Made by a program: the position numbers and the translations under genes. DNA of 64,000 nucleotides from Gilliamella apis (lineage in GTDB: Bacteria > Pseudomonadota > Gammaproteobacteria > Enterobacterales > Orbaceae). The stretch covers positions 992,001 through 1,056,000 of the forward strand of contig NZ_CP132381.1 in the NCBI RefSeq assembly GCF_030758615.1, in the 5' to 3' direction. Of this stretch, positions 20,144-30,767 are shown one piece after another. How positions within the stretch are numbered: position 1 is the first letter of the stretch; the number at the start of each line of letters is the position of its first letter. The notes under the pieces are model-generated. The model saw nothing but the letters and a program-made list of their open reading frames with translations, had not been told where the DNA came from and searched no databases.

Positions 20144-20605
20144 TTGGCTAATTTAGAACAGCAATTGACCGATATCATTCAAGAACCAGTTAATGCGCTT
20201 GGTTTTGAGCTAGTTGGTATTGAATATATTCGTGGTCGTTATCCCGTTTTACGCGTATATATTGATAGTGAAAATGGTATTACCGTTGATGACTGTGCTG
20301 ATGTTAGTCGACAAATTAGTGCGGTACTTGATGTTGAAGACCCTATCACAGACGCCTACAATCTTGAAGTTTCATCTCCAGGTATGGATAGGCCTTTGTT
20401 TACGCTTGAACACTATCAACGTTTTGTTGGTGAAGAAGTCATCGTCAGTTTGCGTATTCCTGTTGCCAATCGTCGCAAGTGGAAAGGACAGATTAAATCC
20501 ATTGAGAATGAAATGATTACGTTAAATGTAGATGGAAATGATGAAGTGTTTGCTTTTAGTAATATTCAAAAAGCAAACATTGTACCGAATTTTAACCTTA
20601 AATAG
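20144..20605 (+). CDS. rimP: Ribosome maturation factor RimP, TTG start
   Basis: RimP assists maturation of the 30S subunit. The N-terminal domain (about 1-80) has [39 protein letters not shown] and [14 protein letters not shown]. The C-terminal Sm-like domain (about 90-150) ends with [12 protein letters not shown] place the start at TTG 20144 (153 aa, MANLEQQL, aligning with MSTLEQKL of E. coli) because TGGAGG lies at 20133-20138, five bases upstream. A GTG at 20132 would put the Shine-Dalgarno inside the gene. It is the first protein gene of the metY-rimP-nusA-infB block. Confidence 0.94.
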   Translation: MANLEQQLTDIIQEPVNALGFELVGIEYIRGRYPVLRVYIDSENGITVDDCADVSRQISAVLDVEDPITDAYNLEVSSPGMDRPLFTLEHYQRFVGEEVIVSLRIPVANRRKWKGQIKSIENEMITLNVDGNDEVFAFSNIQKANIVPNFNLK

Positions 20606-20621
20606 AGTACAGGTGTAAAGG

Positions 20622-22097
20622 ATGAATAAAGAAATTTTAGCTGTTGTTGAAGCAGTATCTAATGAAAAAGCACTTACCCGAGATAAGATTTTCGAAGCGC
20701 TTGAAACCGCATTAGCGACGGCCACTAAAAAGAAACATACTGTTGATATCGATGTTATTGTAAAAATCGATCATAAAACTGGCGATTATGATACGTTCCG
20801 TCGTTGGTTAGTGGTAAATGAAGTAACTCAACCTACCAAAGAAATAACCCTTGAAGCAGCACAGTTTGAAGAGCCTGATGTAAAATTAGGTGATTACGTA
20901 GAAGAACAAATTGAGTCAGTCGCGTTTGACCGTATTACAACTCAAACCGCTAAACAAGTTATTGTCCAAAAAGTACGTGAAGCTGAGCGTGCAATGGTGA
21001 TTGACATGTTTAGAAACCGAATCGGTGATATCGTTACTGGTATTGTTAAAAAGACCAATCGTGATAGCGTTATCCTCGATTTAGGTAATAACGCTGACGC
21101 AATGATGTCTCGCCATGATATGTTACCTCGTGAAAATTTCCGAATTGGTGATCGTGTGCGAGGTATTTTATATCTTGTTGAACAAGATAATAAACCAGCA
21201 CAACTTTGTGTTAGCCGTTCAAACCCGAAAATGATGGAAGAGTTATTCCGCATTGAAGTGCCGGAAATCGGTGAAGAGATGATAGACATTAAAGGTGTAT
21301 CTCGTGATCCAGGTTCTCGTGCAAAAATTGCGGTTAGCAGTAACGATCGTCGTATTGATCCTGTTGGTGCTTGTGTTGGTATGCGAGGCGCACGTGTTCA
21401 AGCGGTTTCAAATGAATTTGGTGGTGAGCGTATCGATATTGTTCTTTGGGATGATAATCCTGCACAATATGTTATCAATGCTATGGCGCCAGCCGATGTT
21501 GTGTCAATCGTGGTTGATGAAGATAAACACACTATGGATGTCGCAGTTAATGCTGAAACATTACCACAAGCAATTGGTCGTAATGGACAAAATATTCGTT
21601 TAGCATCACAACTTACTGGTTGGACGTTAAATGTTATGAGCACAGAAGATTTGCAAGAAAAACATCAAGCAGAATCTTTTGCAGCAATTAATAATCTAAT
21701 GAAACATTTAGATATTGAAGAAGATCTTGCCCAGCTTTTAGTTGAAGAAGGTTTTACTTCATTAGAAGAACTAGCTTATGTACCAGTTGAAGAGTTATTA
21801 GAAATTGATGAACTTGATGAAGAGCTGGTTGAAGCATTAAGAAATCGAGCAAAAGATGCATTAACAACTATCGCTCTTGCTCATAGTGGTGATAAACGAC
21901 CTGCTCAAGATTTATTAGATCTACCAGGTATGACACAAGAATTAGCCTATCAATTAGCACAACGAGATGTGGTAACTTTAGAAGATTTAGCTGAACAAGG
22001 TACAGATGATCTTGCGGATATTGAAGGTTTAACAAGCACACAAGCTGGCGATTTTATTATGGCTGCCCGTAATATTTGTTGGTTTGCAAATGAATAA
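20622..22097 (+). CDS. nusA: Transcription elongation/termination factor NusA
   Basis: NusA binds RNA polymerase and modulates pausing, termination and antitermination. The 491 residues contain the N-terminal polymerase-binding domain (about 1-125), the S1 domain (about 135-200, [21 protein letters not shown]), the two KH domains (about 230-345, including [20 protein letters not shown] and [16 protein letters not shown]), and two C-terminal acidic repeats (about 365-490) as in enteric NusA. It lies 16 bases after rimP and 17 before infB. Confidence 0.97.
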   Translation: MNKEILAVVEAVSNEKALTRDKIFEALETALATATKKKHTVDIDVIVKIDHKTGDYDTFRRWLVVNEVTQPTKEITLEAAQFEEPDVKLGDYVEEQIESVAFDRITTQTAKQVIVQKVREAERAMVIDMFRNRIGDIVTGIVKKTNRDSVILDLGNNADAMMSRHDMLPRENFRIGDRVRGILYLVEQDNKPAQLCVSRSNPKMMEELFRIEVPEIGEEMIDIKGVSRDPGSRAKIAVSSNDRRIDPVGACVGMRGARVQAVSNEFGGERIDIVLWDDNPAQYVINAMAPADVVSIVVDEDKHTMDVAVNAETLPQAIGRNGQNIRLASQLTGWTLNVMSTEDLQEKHQAESFAAINNLMKHLDIEEDLAQLLVEEGFTSLEELAYVPVEELLEIDELDEELVEALRNRAKDALTTIALAHSGDKRPAQDLLDLPGMTQELAYQLAQRDVVTLEDLAEQGTDDLADIEGLTSTQAGDFIMAARNICWFANE

Positions 22098-22114
22098 TTG
22101 AGGGAAAGTAATAC

Positions 22115-24766
22115 ATGACCAAAGTATCAATCGAAACACTGGCTCAAGAGATAAAAACTCCAGTGGAAACGCTTTTGCAACAGTTTGCTGATGCTGGTAT
22201 TAAAAAAACTGCATCGGATTCTGTTACCCAAAAGGAAAAAGAAGCTTTGCTTGCGCATTTAAATCCTCAGCAAGGCCCAACAAAATTAACACTACAACGT
22301 AAAACACATTCAACATTGAATGTGTCAAGTGGCGGTGGTAAAAGCAAAGAAATTAAAGTTGAAGTTCGTAAAAAACGAACTATTGTTAAACAAGATCCAG
22401 CGGAATTAGAAAAAGCACGTCTTGAAGCAGAACAAAAAGCGCAACAAGAAGCTGAGTTAAAAGCACGTAAAGAAGCCGAAGAAAAGGCAAAATTAGCGGC
22501 TGAAGAACAAAAGAAACGTGATGAAGCAGAAGCTAGAAAGCGTAGTCAAGAACAAAAGGCTAAAGCCGCTCAAGAACAAGCAGCTGATCCTAAAGTGAAA
22601 AAAGCACAAGAAGAAAAAGCACGTTTAGAAGCTGAAGCTAACGAAATTAAACGTAAAGCTGAAGAAGAAAACCGCCGTAAACTTGAAGAAGAAGCCAAAC
22701 GTATGGCGGAAGAAGCGCGTAAACTTGCTGAACAATATAACGAAACAGAAGAAACCAATAATAACAGTGATGATGAAGATTATCACGTAACTACTTCTAA
22801 ATATGCTCGTGCTGCTGAAGATGATACCGATCGTGAAGTCGAAGGCGGTCGAGGTCGTGGTCGTGGTACTAAACAGACTAAACAGAAAAAAGCCAGCAAA
22901 TTATCTGAAGGTAAAGCTGAACGTGAAGAAGCTCGAGCTGTCACTCGTGGTAACCACAAGAAAAAAGGCAAAAGTACTTTACAGCAAGGTTTTAATAAAC
23001 CAGTTCAGGCTGTTAACCGAGATGTAGTTATTGGTGAAACCATTACTGTTGCCGAACTAGCCAACAAAATGGCTGTAAAAGGTTCAGAAGTTATCAAAAC
23101 CATGATGAAAATGGGGGCAATGGCAACTATTAATCAGGTTATTGACCAAGAAACAGCACAATTGGTTGCTGAAGAAATGGGACACAAAGTGGTACTTCGT
23201 CGTGAAAACGAACTTGAAGAATCACTAATGAGCGACCGTGATACAGGTGCAGAAAAAGTTTCACGTGCTCCAGTTGTGACTATCATGGGACACGTTGACC
23301 ATGGTAAAACATCTCTTCTTGACTATATTCGTAAAGCGAAAGTTGCTTCAGGTGAAGCCGGTGGTATTACTCAGCATATTGGTGCTTACCATGTTAAAAC
23401 CTCAAGTGGCGAAATCACTTTCTTAGATACCCCAGGCCATGCTGCATTTACTTCAATGCGTGCTCGTGGTGCTAAAGCAACTGATATCGTGGTATTAGTT
23501 GTTGCAGCAGATGATGGTGTTATGCCACAAACCATTGAAGCGATTCAACATGCTAAAGCCGCTAATGTACCAATTGTCGTTGCGGTTAACAAAATTGATA
23601 AACCTGAAGCCGATCCAGATCGTGTTAAAGGCGAACTAGCTCAATATGGCGTTATGTCAGAAGATTGGGGTGGAGATACTCAATTCGTTCATGTTTCAGC
23701 AAAAGCGGGAACGGGTATTGACCAATTATTAGAAGCGATTCTGTTACAAGCGGAAGTTCTTGAGCTTACTGCTTATGAAACGGGTATGGCTAGTGGTGTG
23801 GTTATTGAATCATTCCTTGATAAAGGTCGTGGTTCAGTGGCAACTGTGCTGGTTCAATCAGGTACTTTACGTAAAGGTGATATTGTATTGTGTGGTTTCG
23901 AATATGGCCGTATTCGTGCGATGCGTAACGAATTAGGTAAAGAAGTTACTGAAGCTGGTCCTTCAATTCCGGTAGAGATTTTAGGTCTTTCTGGTGTACC
24001 GTCAGCAGGTGATGAAGCGACAGTTGTTCGTGATGAAAAGAAAGCTCGTGAAGTAGCTCTATATCGTCAAGGTAAATTCCGTGATGTTAAACTAGCTCGT
24101 CAACAGAAAGCTAAACTTGAAAACATGTTTACTAACATGACTGAAGGTGATGTATCTGAACTTAATATCGTCCTTAAAGCTGACGTACAAGGTTCCGTTG
24201 AAGCAATTTCTGATTCATTACTTAAACTCTCTACTGATGAAGTTAAAGTTAAAATTATTGGTTCAGGTGTAGGTGGTATTACTGAAACTGACGCATCACT
24301 TGCTGCAGCATCTAATGCGATCATTTTAGGCTTCAACGTTCGTGCTGATGCATCTGCGCGTAAAGTTGTAGAGGCTGAAAACTTAGACTTACGTTATTAT
24401 TCAGTTATTTATGACCTTATTGATGAAGTTAAACAAGCAATGAGCGGTATGCTTGCTCCAGAATATAAGCAAGAAATTATTGGTCTTGCCGAAGTACGTG
24501 ATGTGTTTAAATCACCTAAATTTGGTGCAATCGCTGGTTGTATGGTAACCGAAGGCGTAGTTAAGCGTCATAATCCAATTCGTGTATTACGTGATAACGT
24601 GGTTATCTATGAAGGCGAACTTGAATCATTACGTCGCTTCAAAGATGATGTTAACGAAGTTCGTAATGGTATGGAATGTGGTATTGGTGTTCGTAACTAC
24701 AACGATGTTCGTGTTGGTGATAATATCGAAGTCTTTGAAACTGTTGAAATCAAACGTACTATTTAA
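22115..24766 (+). CDS. infB: Translation initiation factor IF-2
   Basis: IF-2 delivers fMet-tRNA to the 30S subunit and promotes subunit joining, using GTP. The N-terminal IF2_N domain (about 1-50) is followed by a long charged, alanine/glutamate/lysine-rich helical region (about 95-215), a second IF2_N-type domain at about 308-360, and the GTPase domain with GHVDHGKTS at residue 392, DTPGHAA and NKIDKPEA. The beta-barrel and C-terminal tRNA-binding domains complete the 883 residues (E. coli 890). Shine-Dalgarno GAGGGAAAG precedes ATG 22115. Confidence 0.97.
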   Translation: MTKVSIETLAQEIKTPVETLLQQFADAGIKKTASDSVTQKEKEALLAHLNPQQGPTKLTLQRKTHSTLNVSSGGGKSKEIKVEVRKKRTIVKQDPAELEKARLEAEQKAQQEAELKARKEAEEKAKLAAEEQKKRDEAEARKRSQEQKAKAAQEQAADPKVKKAQEEKARLEAEANEIKRKAEEENRRKLEEEAKRMAEEARKLAEQYNETEETNNNSDDEDYHVTTSKYARAAEDDTDREVEGGRGRGRGTKQTKQKKASKLSEGKAEREEARAVTRGNHKKKGKSTLQQGFNKPVQAVNRDVVIGETITVAELANKMAVKGSEVIKTMMKMGAMATINQVIDQETAQLVAEEMGHKVVLRRENELEESLMSDRDTGAEKVSRAPVVTIMGHVDHGKTSLLDYIRKAKVASGEAGGITQHIGAYHVKTSSGEITFLDTPGHAAFTSMRARGAKATDIVVLVVAADDGVMPQTIEAIQHAKAANVPIVVAVNKIDKPEADPDRVKGELAQYGVMSEDWGGDTQFVHVSAKAGTGIDQLLEAILLQAEVLELTAYETGMASGVVIESFLDKGRGSVATVLVQSGTLRKGDIVLCGFEYGRIRAMRNELGKEVTEAGPSIPVEILGLSGVPSAGDEATVVRDEKKAREVALYRQGKFRDVKLARQQKAKLENMFTNMTEGDVSELNIVLKADVQGSVEAISDSLLKLSTDEVKVKIIGSGVGGITETDASLAAASNAIILGFNVRADASARKVVEAENLDLRYYSVIYDLIDEVKQAMSGMLAPEYKQEIIGLAEVRDVFKSPKFGAIAGCMVTEGVVKRHNPIRVLRDNVVIYEGELESLRRFKDDVNEVRNGMECGIGVRNYNDVRVGDNIEVFETVEIKRTI

Positions 24767-24784
24767 TTAATACGTTAACATGTT

Positions 24785-24810
24785 ATAAGCAAGGTTTTAG
24801 CCTTGCTTAT
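24785..24810 (+). repeat. 10-bp hairpin between infB and rbfA
   Basis: ATAAGCAAGG (24785-24794) and CCTTGCTTAT (24801-24810) are perfect complements around TTTTAG. There is no strong T tract, so it is probably a processing or mRNA-stabilising hairpin, or a weak terminator. Confidence 0.6.
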
Positions 24811-24832
24811 TCACATTTTAAGGAAAATAGAT

Positions 24833-25210
24833 ATGGCAAAAGCATTTAATCGATCATCTCGAGTTGGACATGAATTACAAAAAGAGATTGCGATTATTTT
24901 ACAGCGTGAAATCAAAGATCCACGCTTAGGCATGGTGACTGTTTCTGGTGTAGAGATTTCTCGTGATCTCTCTTATGCCAAAGTATTTGTCACTTTTTTA
25001 AATGATGATGATCCACAAGTTATTGAACAAGGATTGAATGTCTTAAATGATGCAAAAGGGTATATTCGAACGTTGATCGGTAAAGCTATGCGTTTACGAA
25101 TTATTCCTGAAATTAAATTCTTTTATGACGAATCGCTTGTCAAAGGTATGCAGATGTCTAGTTTAGTCTCTGATGTGATTAAGCAAGACAACGAACGTCA
25201 TAAAGATTAA
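24833..25210 (+). CDS. rbfA: 30S ribosome-binding factor RbfA
   Basis: RbfA is needed for late 30S maturation (16S 5' end processing) and cold growth. The 125-residue KH-like protein has [54 protein letters not shown] and a short charged tail. I start at ATG 24833 ([10 protein letters not shown], as in E. coli), preceded by AAGGA; upstream in-frame codons fall within the hairpin at 24785-24810. The gene order infB-rbfA-truB is conserved. Confidence 0.96.
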   Translation: MAKAFNRSSRVGHELQKEIAIILQREIKDPRLGMVTVSGVEISRDLSYAKVFVTFLNDDDPQVIEQGLNVLNDAKGYIRTLIGKAMRLRIIPEIKFFYDESLVKGMQMSSLVSDVIKQDNERHKD

Positions 25211-25275
25211 TAATTAAAAGCACTCAATTTTTGTAAAAATATTGAGGAGTGTTATCCGTTTCAATTTAAATATCT

Positions 25276-26178
25276 ATGATGAATATAAAAAAAATTCGCC
25301 GTGATGTTCACGGCGTTTTGTTATTAGACAAACCACAAGGCATGACATCAAATGATGCCTTACAAAAAGTGAAAACACTATTTAATGCTAAAAAGGCAGG
25401 TCATACTGGTGCTCTCGATCCTTTAGCAACAGGAATGTTACCGATTTGTTTTGGCGAAGCAACTAAATTTTCACAATACTTATTAGATTCTGACAAGCGT
25501 TATCGAGTAATTGCTAAATTGGGTGAGCGGACAGACACATCTGATGCTGATGGGCAAATAATCTGTACCAAATCCGTTGATGTTACTCAACTTCAAATTG
25601 AGCAAGCATTAACTCATTTTCGTGGTGATATTTTACAAGTTCCCACCATGTTTTCGGCTTTAAAATATCAAGGTAAGCCGCTTTATGAATATGCTCGTCA
25701 AGGTATTGTCATTGAACGGGAAGCCAGACCGATCACGGTTTACGAAAACCAGTTTATTCAATATGATTCGGCTAAACAGGAATTAACGTTAGAGATCCAT
25801 TGTTCAAAAGGGACTTATATCCGTACTATCATTGATGATTTAGGTGAATTACTCGGTTGTGGAGCCCATGTGATTTATTTAAGACGTTTACAAGTGTCAA
25901 ATTATCCAATCGATAAAATGATTGGCTTGGATGAGTTAGAAAATATTACTGATAAAACACAATTACTTATGCCGGTAGATAGTCCATTACAAGATAGTCC
26001 GAAAGTGCAATTGAATGATAGCCAAGGTAGCGATATCTTATTAGGTAGAACTATCAAATTAGCTGACAGTGTAGCAGTAGAAACTTTAGTTAGAATTTAT
26101 CAAGATCAGCAATTTATTGGTGCAGGTATACAACTATTGGATAAATTGTCACCTAAAAGATTGATTTCAACTTCTTAA
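25276..26178 (+). CDS. truB: tRNA pseudouridine(55) synthase TruB
   Basis: TruB makes pseudouridine 55 in the T loop of most tRNAs. Catalytic D48 lies in [13 protein letters not shown]. Also visible are [50 protein letters not shown] and the C-terminal PUA-like part, 300 residues in all. ATG 25276 puts the aspartate at 48 as in E. coli. In E. coli rpsO and pnp follow; here truB converges on a LacI-type regulator instead, so the conserved block ends at this point. Confidence 0.96.
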   Translation: MMNIKKIRRDVHGVLLLDKPQGMTSNDALQKVKTLFNAKKAGHTGALDPLATGMLPICFGEATKFSQYLLDSDKRYRVIAKLGERTDTSDADGQIICTKSVDVTQLQIEQALTHFRGDILQVPTMFSALKYQGKPLYEYARQGIVIEREARPITVYENQFIQYDSAKQELTLEIHCSKGTYIRTIIDDLGELLGCGAHVIYLRRLQVSNYPIDKMIGLDELENITDKTQLLMPVDSPLQDSPKVQLNDSQGSDILLGRTIKLADSVAVETLVRIYQDQQFIGAGIQLLDKLSPKRLISTS

Positions 26179-26208
26179 CTTTTTTAACTACCTTTTATTA
26201 ACAAATAA

Positions 26209-27258
26209 TTAGTTGATAAAAAAAGCTTCGGTTTCAATAATATGGCATCGTGCTAACGATGTCATATTTTGTTTAAGTAAATCACAAAGTAAGTGTACTG
26301 ATTTATTGCCCATCTCATAGAGTGGTTTGTTAATTCTATTCAATTTATCCAAGTCATTATATTGATATTCATTGCTATGGCTAATATAAGCAATTGACAG
26401 TGATTTTAACTGATTTGATTGGCCTTTATTGATTTGATGTAAGGCACCAAATAGAGAACGATAACAAGATAAATAATTTTGTGCATGATAACTATCTGAA
26501 TTGAAGAAAGATAAACTGCTTAAATCTTCAAAAATAATAGCTGTTGGTGGTTTATTACTATTTAATAAAGTTTTAATTGCATCTCGACCATGTTCATAAG
26601 TTAAACAGCCTTGAATGATATAGTCAGAATCAATTGGTAAATTATGTCGTTGTAAGGATTGTTGATAACCTTGTAGGAAAAACGATGAGTTGATGCTTTT
26701 ATCGCTATTAACAAAAATAGCGATCCGTTGGTTGCCTTTTTTAATTAAATATTGCGTTGTTTTAAAACCAATTGTGAGATGATCAAAATAGACACAAGAA
26801 AAATTATGTTTAAAATGATTCACAAATACCATTGGCGGTAGTGATTTTTTATAACTATACAGATGGTCTAAATAAGGTGCTTGATTAATTATTAAAATAC
26901 CAATAAAGCGATTTTGAGTAATGTACTGAATCAAATGATAAATATCACTGTCGTCTTGGTAAGAAAATTGTAAATAGCAAAATTGTAATTTAACTTCATA
27001 TAAAGCTTGTTCAATACCAAAATTGATTAAACTTTTTGAAATAAGTTGGTTATCAATAATTAGTATTCTATTACTGGAATGATCTAGTTGGTAATCTTTC
27101 AAGTTTTCTGACAGATCAACATTTAAAGCTTTCATGGCTTGATAAACAATAGATTGAGTTCGTGACGATGTCATATTAGGAGTTCTTAGTACTCTAGATA
27201 CAGATGCTACTGAAACCTTAGCTTTTTTCGCAATCGCTGATAATGTGATTTTTGCCAT
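26209..27258 (-). CDS. LacI-family transcriptional regulator (CytR-like)
   Basis: The N-terminal HTH (about 1-50) is typical of LacI (LSAIAKKAKVSVASVSRVLR), followed by a weak hinge helix region and a periplasmic-binding-protein-like effector domain (about 65-330). Parts of that domain resemble CytR: LPPMVFVNHF, YFDHLTIGFKTTQYLIKKGNQRIAIF and LQGYQQSLQRHNLPIDSDYIIQG. The middle (about 230-290) is diverged and rich in Ser, Tyr and Asn, so the ligand may be lost or different. The gene is convergent with truB and divergent from usg. The target genes are unknown. Confidence 0.8.
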   Translation of the reverse strand: MAKITLSAIAKKAKVSVASVSRVLRTPNMTSSRTQSIVYQAMKALNVDLSENLKDYQLDHSSNRILIIDNQLISKSLINFGIEQALYEVKLQFCYLQFSYQDDSDIYHLIQYITQNRFIGILIINQAPYLDHLYSYKKSLPPMVFVNHFKHNFSCVYFDHLTIGFKTTQYLIKKGNQRIAIFVNSDKSINSSFFLQGYQQSLQRHNLPIDSDYIIQGCLTYEHGRDAIKTLLNSNKPPTAIIFEDLSSLSFFNSDSYHAQNYLSCYRSLFGALHQINKGQSNQLKSLSIAYISHSNEYQYNDLDKLNRINKPLYEMGNKSVHLLCDLLKQNMTSLARCHIIETEAFFIN

Positions 27259-27398
27259 AATTCTTACTGCAATCGAATAACAGATAAAATCACTTTAACG
27301 AACAACAGCGAAATTGTAATTAGCTAATATCTATTTTTTCGAGCAATATTCCAAAGTTAGAAAACATCTTTTTTGCAAAATCTTTGGCAATATAGTGG

Positions 27399-27404
27399 TA
27401 TAAT
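27399..27404 (+). promoter_or_regulatory. Extended -10 promoter for usg-truA
   Basis: TATAAT preceded by TG at the extended -10 position (TGGTATAAT) lies 33 bases before the usg ATG. No good -35 hexamer is seen. Confidence 0.5.
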
Positions 27405-27436
27405 TACAGCTATATTTTTTAATTTGGGTTTAATAT

Positions 27437-28456
27437 ATGACTGCATGGAATATAGCTATTGTTGGTGCAACAGGGCAAGTAGGCTCTGCGTTGGTTGAGT
27501 TATTGCAAGAACATAGCTTACCAAAAAAAAGTTTTGAAATTGATAATCTTTACCTAGTTGGTAGTGATAACAGCGCTGGCGAAGTGGTGCGTTTTGCTGG
27601 TAAAAATTTAACGGTTATTGATAGTGAGCAGATGGATTGGAGTCAATGTCATTTTGCTTTTTTTGTTGCCGGCAGTAAAACCAGTGAAAAATATGCTCAA
27701 ACAGCAGCGCAAGCAGGCTGTATCGTTATTGATGCTAGTGGTTTTTTTGCTGATCAGGATCATATTCCATTAATTGTACCGAAAGTAAATGACAGTGTAC
27801 TCACCGAATATCGCAATGAAAACATTATAGCTGTTGCTAGCCCTACCGTTTCACAATTACTACGCTGTGTTGCTTCGCTAACCGATATTCAGTTATTGAC
27901 TAATTTACATTTAAGTAGTTTTATTCCTTCTTCATTATATGGCAAACCAGGTGTTGACGAACTTGCTGGGCAAAGTGCTCGGTTACTAAATGGTATGCCT
28001 GTTGATAATCAACTGTTTGACAATCAACTTGCTTTTAATTTGTTACCTGTTTCTCATGAGTCTGACCACTTAAGTTTAGGTGAACACTCACAAATTAATC
28101 AAATTCGTAAAGTGATAAGCAATTATGATTTACCTATCTCTATTGAATCAGTTATTGTTCCCGTATTTTATGGATTGGCCCAAGCAGTTAATGTTTCAAG
28201 CAGTTTACCAATTGAATTAGATATGGCCCGTTTTGGTGAATTTGGCGTTGAAGTAAAAAGTGAAGATTTACCAACACCGGTAACCGAAGTAAATACTGAT
28301 GCTGAAAGTAATCTGACGATCAAACTTGCTAATTTACGACACAGTTATGGTAATTATGAGCAAATCCAATTTTGGTCAGTGGCGGATAATGTCCGTTATT
28401 TAGGTGGTTTAATGTTAATCGAGACGTTAGAGATCTTAATTAATGACTACCTGTAA
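27437..28456 (+). CDS. usg: USG-1-type aspartate-semialdehyde dehydrogenase-like protein
   Basis: This is a homologue of aspartate-semialdehyde dehydrogenase found upstream of truA. The N-terminal NAD(P)-binding part (about 1-130) starts with [19 protein letters not shown], and the C-terminal dimerisation domain ends with [21 protein letters not shown]. The catalytic Cys motif of real ASD enzymes (GNCTV-type) is replaced by ASPTVSQ at about 137-143, as in E. coli Usg (DSLTSQ), so dehydrogenase activity is not expected. It overlaps truA by 14 bases, a coupling conserved with enteric bacteria. The function is unknown. Confidence 0.9.
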   Translation: MTAWNIAIVGATGQVGSALVELLQEHSLPKKSFEIDNLYLVGSDNSAGEVVRFAGKNLTVIDSEQMDWSQCHFAFFVAGSKTSEKYAQTAAQAGCIVIDASGFFADQDHIPLIVPKVNDSVLTEYRNENIIAVASPTVSQLLRCVASLTDIQLLTNLHLSSFIPSSLYGKPGVDELAGQSARLLNGMPVDNQLFDNQLAFNLLPVSHESDHLSLGEHSQINQIRKVISNYDLPISIESVIVPVFYGLAQAVNVSSSLPIELDMARFGEFGVEVKSEDLPTPVTEVNTDAESNLTIKLANLRHSYGNYEQIQFWSVADNVRYLGGLMLIETLEILINDYL

Positions 28457-29234
28457 GATTGCCTTAGGTATTGAATATGATGGTAGCGGTTATTTTGGTT
28501 GGCAACGTCAACAACATGTTGATTCAGTACAACAAAGATTAGAATCAGCCTTGTCAGTAATCGCTAATGAACCTATCGCAGTATTTTGCGCAGGGAGAAC
28601 TGATGCAGGAGTCCATGCAACAGGGCAAGTAATTCATTTTGAAACCACTGCTCAGCGTGCTGAAGGAGCATGGACAATGGGAGTCAATTCCCAACTTCCT
28701 GACAATATCGCTGTACGTTGGGCAAAAAGTGTTGATGATAGCTTTCATGCTAGATTTAGCGCAACAGCTCGCCGTTACCGATATATCATTTATAATCATC
28801 GTTATCGTCCGGCTATTTTAGCTAAAGGTGTGTCACATTATTATTTGCCATTAAATGAACAACTCATGCATCAAGCAGCACAATATTTATTAGGTGAAAA
28901 TGACTTTTCATCATTTAGAGCTGCGCAATGTCAGTCACGGACTCCATGGCGTAATATTCACCATATTGAAGTTACAAGACGGGGTGAATATGTTGTTGTC
29001 GATATTAAAGCTAATGCTTTTGTTCACCATATGGTGCGTAATATTGTTGGCAGTTTGTTGGAAGTTGGTGCTGGTAACCAATCACCACAATGGATCGAAG
29101 CTTTATTAGTGGCAAAAGATCGTACCCAAGCAGCAGCAACGGCAAAACCTGAAGGATTATATTTGGTTCAGGTGGATTATCCATTAGAATATCAAATTCC
29201 TAATTGCGCTTTAGGTCCATTATTTATACAGTAA
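28443..29234 (+). CDS. truA: tRNA pseudouridine(38-40) synthase TruA
   Basis: TruA modifies positions 38-40 of the tRNA anticodon stem. Catalytic D54 lies in [15 protein letters not shown]. Also visible are [47 protein letters not shown] and [19 protein letters not shown]. Length (263 aa) is typical. The start lies within the last codons of usg, so translation is coupled. Confidence 0.97.
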   Translation: MTTCKIALGIEYDGSGYFGWQRQQHVDSVQQRLESALSVIANEPIAVFCAGRTDAGVHATGQVIHFETTAQRAEGAWTMGVNSQLPDNIAVRWAKSVDDSFHARFSATARRYRYIIYNHRYRPAILAKGVSHYYLPLNEQLMHQAAQYLLGENDFSSFRAAQCQSRTPWRNIHHIEVTRRGEYVVVDIKANAFVHHMVRNIVGSLLEVGAGNQSPQWIEALLVAKDRTQAAATAKPEGLYLVQVDYPLEYQIPNCALGPLFIQ

Positions 29235-29274
29235 GCGAATTAGTTATAGGTTAAATTAATTTAAAAACACAAAG

Positions 29275-30708
29275 ATGAATGCAATGAAAAATGATGAAAC
29301 AAGTTCGAATAAAGAACTTAAAAATCAAGACGCAAAAAAATCAAAACTGCAAAATATAAAGTTGCCTCCTCACTCTATCGAAGCAGAACAAGCAGTGCTT
29401 GGTAGCCTAATGTTGGATAATCAACGTTGGGATGTTGTCGCAGAAATGATTACTGACCGTGATTTTTATTCTCGTCATCATCAATTGATATTTTCAGAAA
29501 TGCATACCTTAGTCAGTCGTGGTACTCCGATTGATTTAATAACACTTTCCGAAAGTTTAGAAAGTAAGGATTTGCTGATCGATGTTGGTGGATTTGCGTA
29601 TTTAGCTGAACTTTCTAAAAATACCCCTAGTGCGATTAATGTGGTTGCATATACCGATATTATTCGTCAACAAGCTATATTGCGTGAACTGATTAGTGCT
29701 TCAAATGAAATAGCCGATAACTGTTACTCAACTGAAGGTCGAGATAGTACGGAAATTTTAGACTTAGCTGAAAGCAAGATTTTCCAAATTGCCGAAAGTC
29801 GTACCAAGCAAGGTGAAGGGCCTAAAAATATTACCGATGTGCTTGAAGCTACGGTAGCAAAAATTGAAGAACTATTCCAACGCCCACATGATGGGGTAAC
29901 TGGCGTATCGACAGGCTTCCTTGACCTAGACAAGAAAACCGCAGGTTTACAACGTTCAGATTTAATTATTATTGCGGCTCGTCCATCAATGGGTAAAACC
30001 ACCTTTGCTATGAATCTTTGTGAAAATGCCGCCATGATGCAAGAAAAACCTGTTCTTATTTTTAGTCTTGAGATGCCATCAGAGCAAATTATGATGCGTA
30101 TGTTAGCATCACTATCACGTGTCGACCAAACTCGAATTCGTACTGGTCAACTACAAGATGATGACTGGGCTAGAATATCGAGCACTATGGGCTTACTCCT
30201 TGAGAAGAAAAATATCTATATCGATGACTCATCAGGATTAACACCTATGGAGTTGCGTTCACGAGCACGACGAATCTATCGTGAACATAAAGGATTAAGT
30301 ATGATCATGGTCGATTATTTACAGCTTATGCGTGTACCTAATATTTCTGAAAACCGAACACTTGAGATAGCTGAAATTTCACGCTCATTAAAAGCATTAG
30401 CAAAAGAATTGCAAATCCCAGTGGTTGCACTTTCTCAGCTTAACCGTAGCTTAGAGCAACGTGCCGATAAACGACCTGTTAACTCTGACTTACGTGAATC
30501 AGGATCTATTGAACAAGATGCTGACGTGATTATGTTTATCTATCGTGATGAAGTCTATAACGAAGCTTCGGAACATAAAGGTATTGCCGAAATCATTTTA
30601 GGTAAACAGCGTAATGGTCCAATAGGTAAAGTGAGATTAAAATTCCAAGGTCAATTTTCAAGATTTGATAATTATGCTGATGCTGGTAAATATTTAGATG
30701 ATGAATAA
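29275..30708 (+). CDS. dnaB: Replicative DNA helicase DnaB
   Basis: DnaB is the hexameric helicase that unwinds DNA at the replication fork. The N-terminal primase-interacting domain (about 30-135) has LPPHSIEAEQAVLGSLMLD and GGFAYLAELSKNTPSA. The RecA-like domain has Walker A (ARPSMGKTTFAM, about 233-244), Walker B (MIMVDYLQLM) and the arginine-finger region (RESGSIEQDADVIMFIYRDE). It is 477 residues with the usual DDE C-terminus. No strong Shine-Dalgarno is seen before ATG 29275; ATG 29284 is an alternative. It lies 40 bases after truA, not in its usual E. coli location. Confidence 0.96.
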   Translation: MNAMKNDETSSNKELKNQDAKKSKLQNIKLPPHSIEAEQAVLGSLMLDNQRWDVVAEMITDRDFYSRHHQLIFSEMHTLVSRGTPIDLITLSESLESKDLLIDVGGFAYLAELSKNTPSAINVVAYTDIIRQQAILRELISASNEIADNCYSTEGRDSTEILDLAESKIFQIAESRTKQGEGPKNITDVLEATVAKIEELFQRPHDGVTGVSTGFLDLDKKTAGLQRSDLIIIAARPSMGKTTFAMNLCENAAMMQEKPVLIFSLEMPSEQIMMRMLASLSRVDQTRIRTGQLQDDDWARISSTMGLLLEKKNIYIDDSSGLTPMELRSRARRIYREHKGLSMIMVDYLQLMRVPNISENRTLEIAEISRSLKALAKELQIPVVALSQLNRSLEQRADKRPVNSDLRESGSIEQDADVIMFIYRDEVYNEASEHKGIAEIILGKQRNGPIGKVRLKFQGQFSRFDNYADAGKYLDDE

Positions 30709-30725
30709 TAAACTCAACTAAATAA

Positions 30726-30762
30726 CTAGTGTAAATGTGAAAAAATATAACATTTACACTAG
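30726..30762. terminator. Perfect 13-bp palindrome between convergent dnaB and sitD
   Basis: CTAGTGTAAATGT (30726-30738) and ACATTTACACTAG (30750-30762) surround an 11-base loop. It sits 17 bases after the dnaB stop and 5 bases beyond the sitD stop. It may serve both directions, although T tracts are poor. Confidence 0.6.
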
Positions 30763-30767
30763 AGCAA

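Noticed and set aside
22570..22971. Ser/Arg-rich minus-strand frames in infB
   Set aside because: They arise from the Ala/Glu/Lys-rich linker of IF-2 read in antisense.
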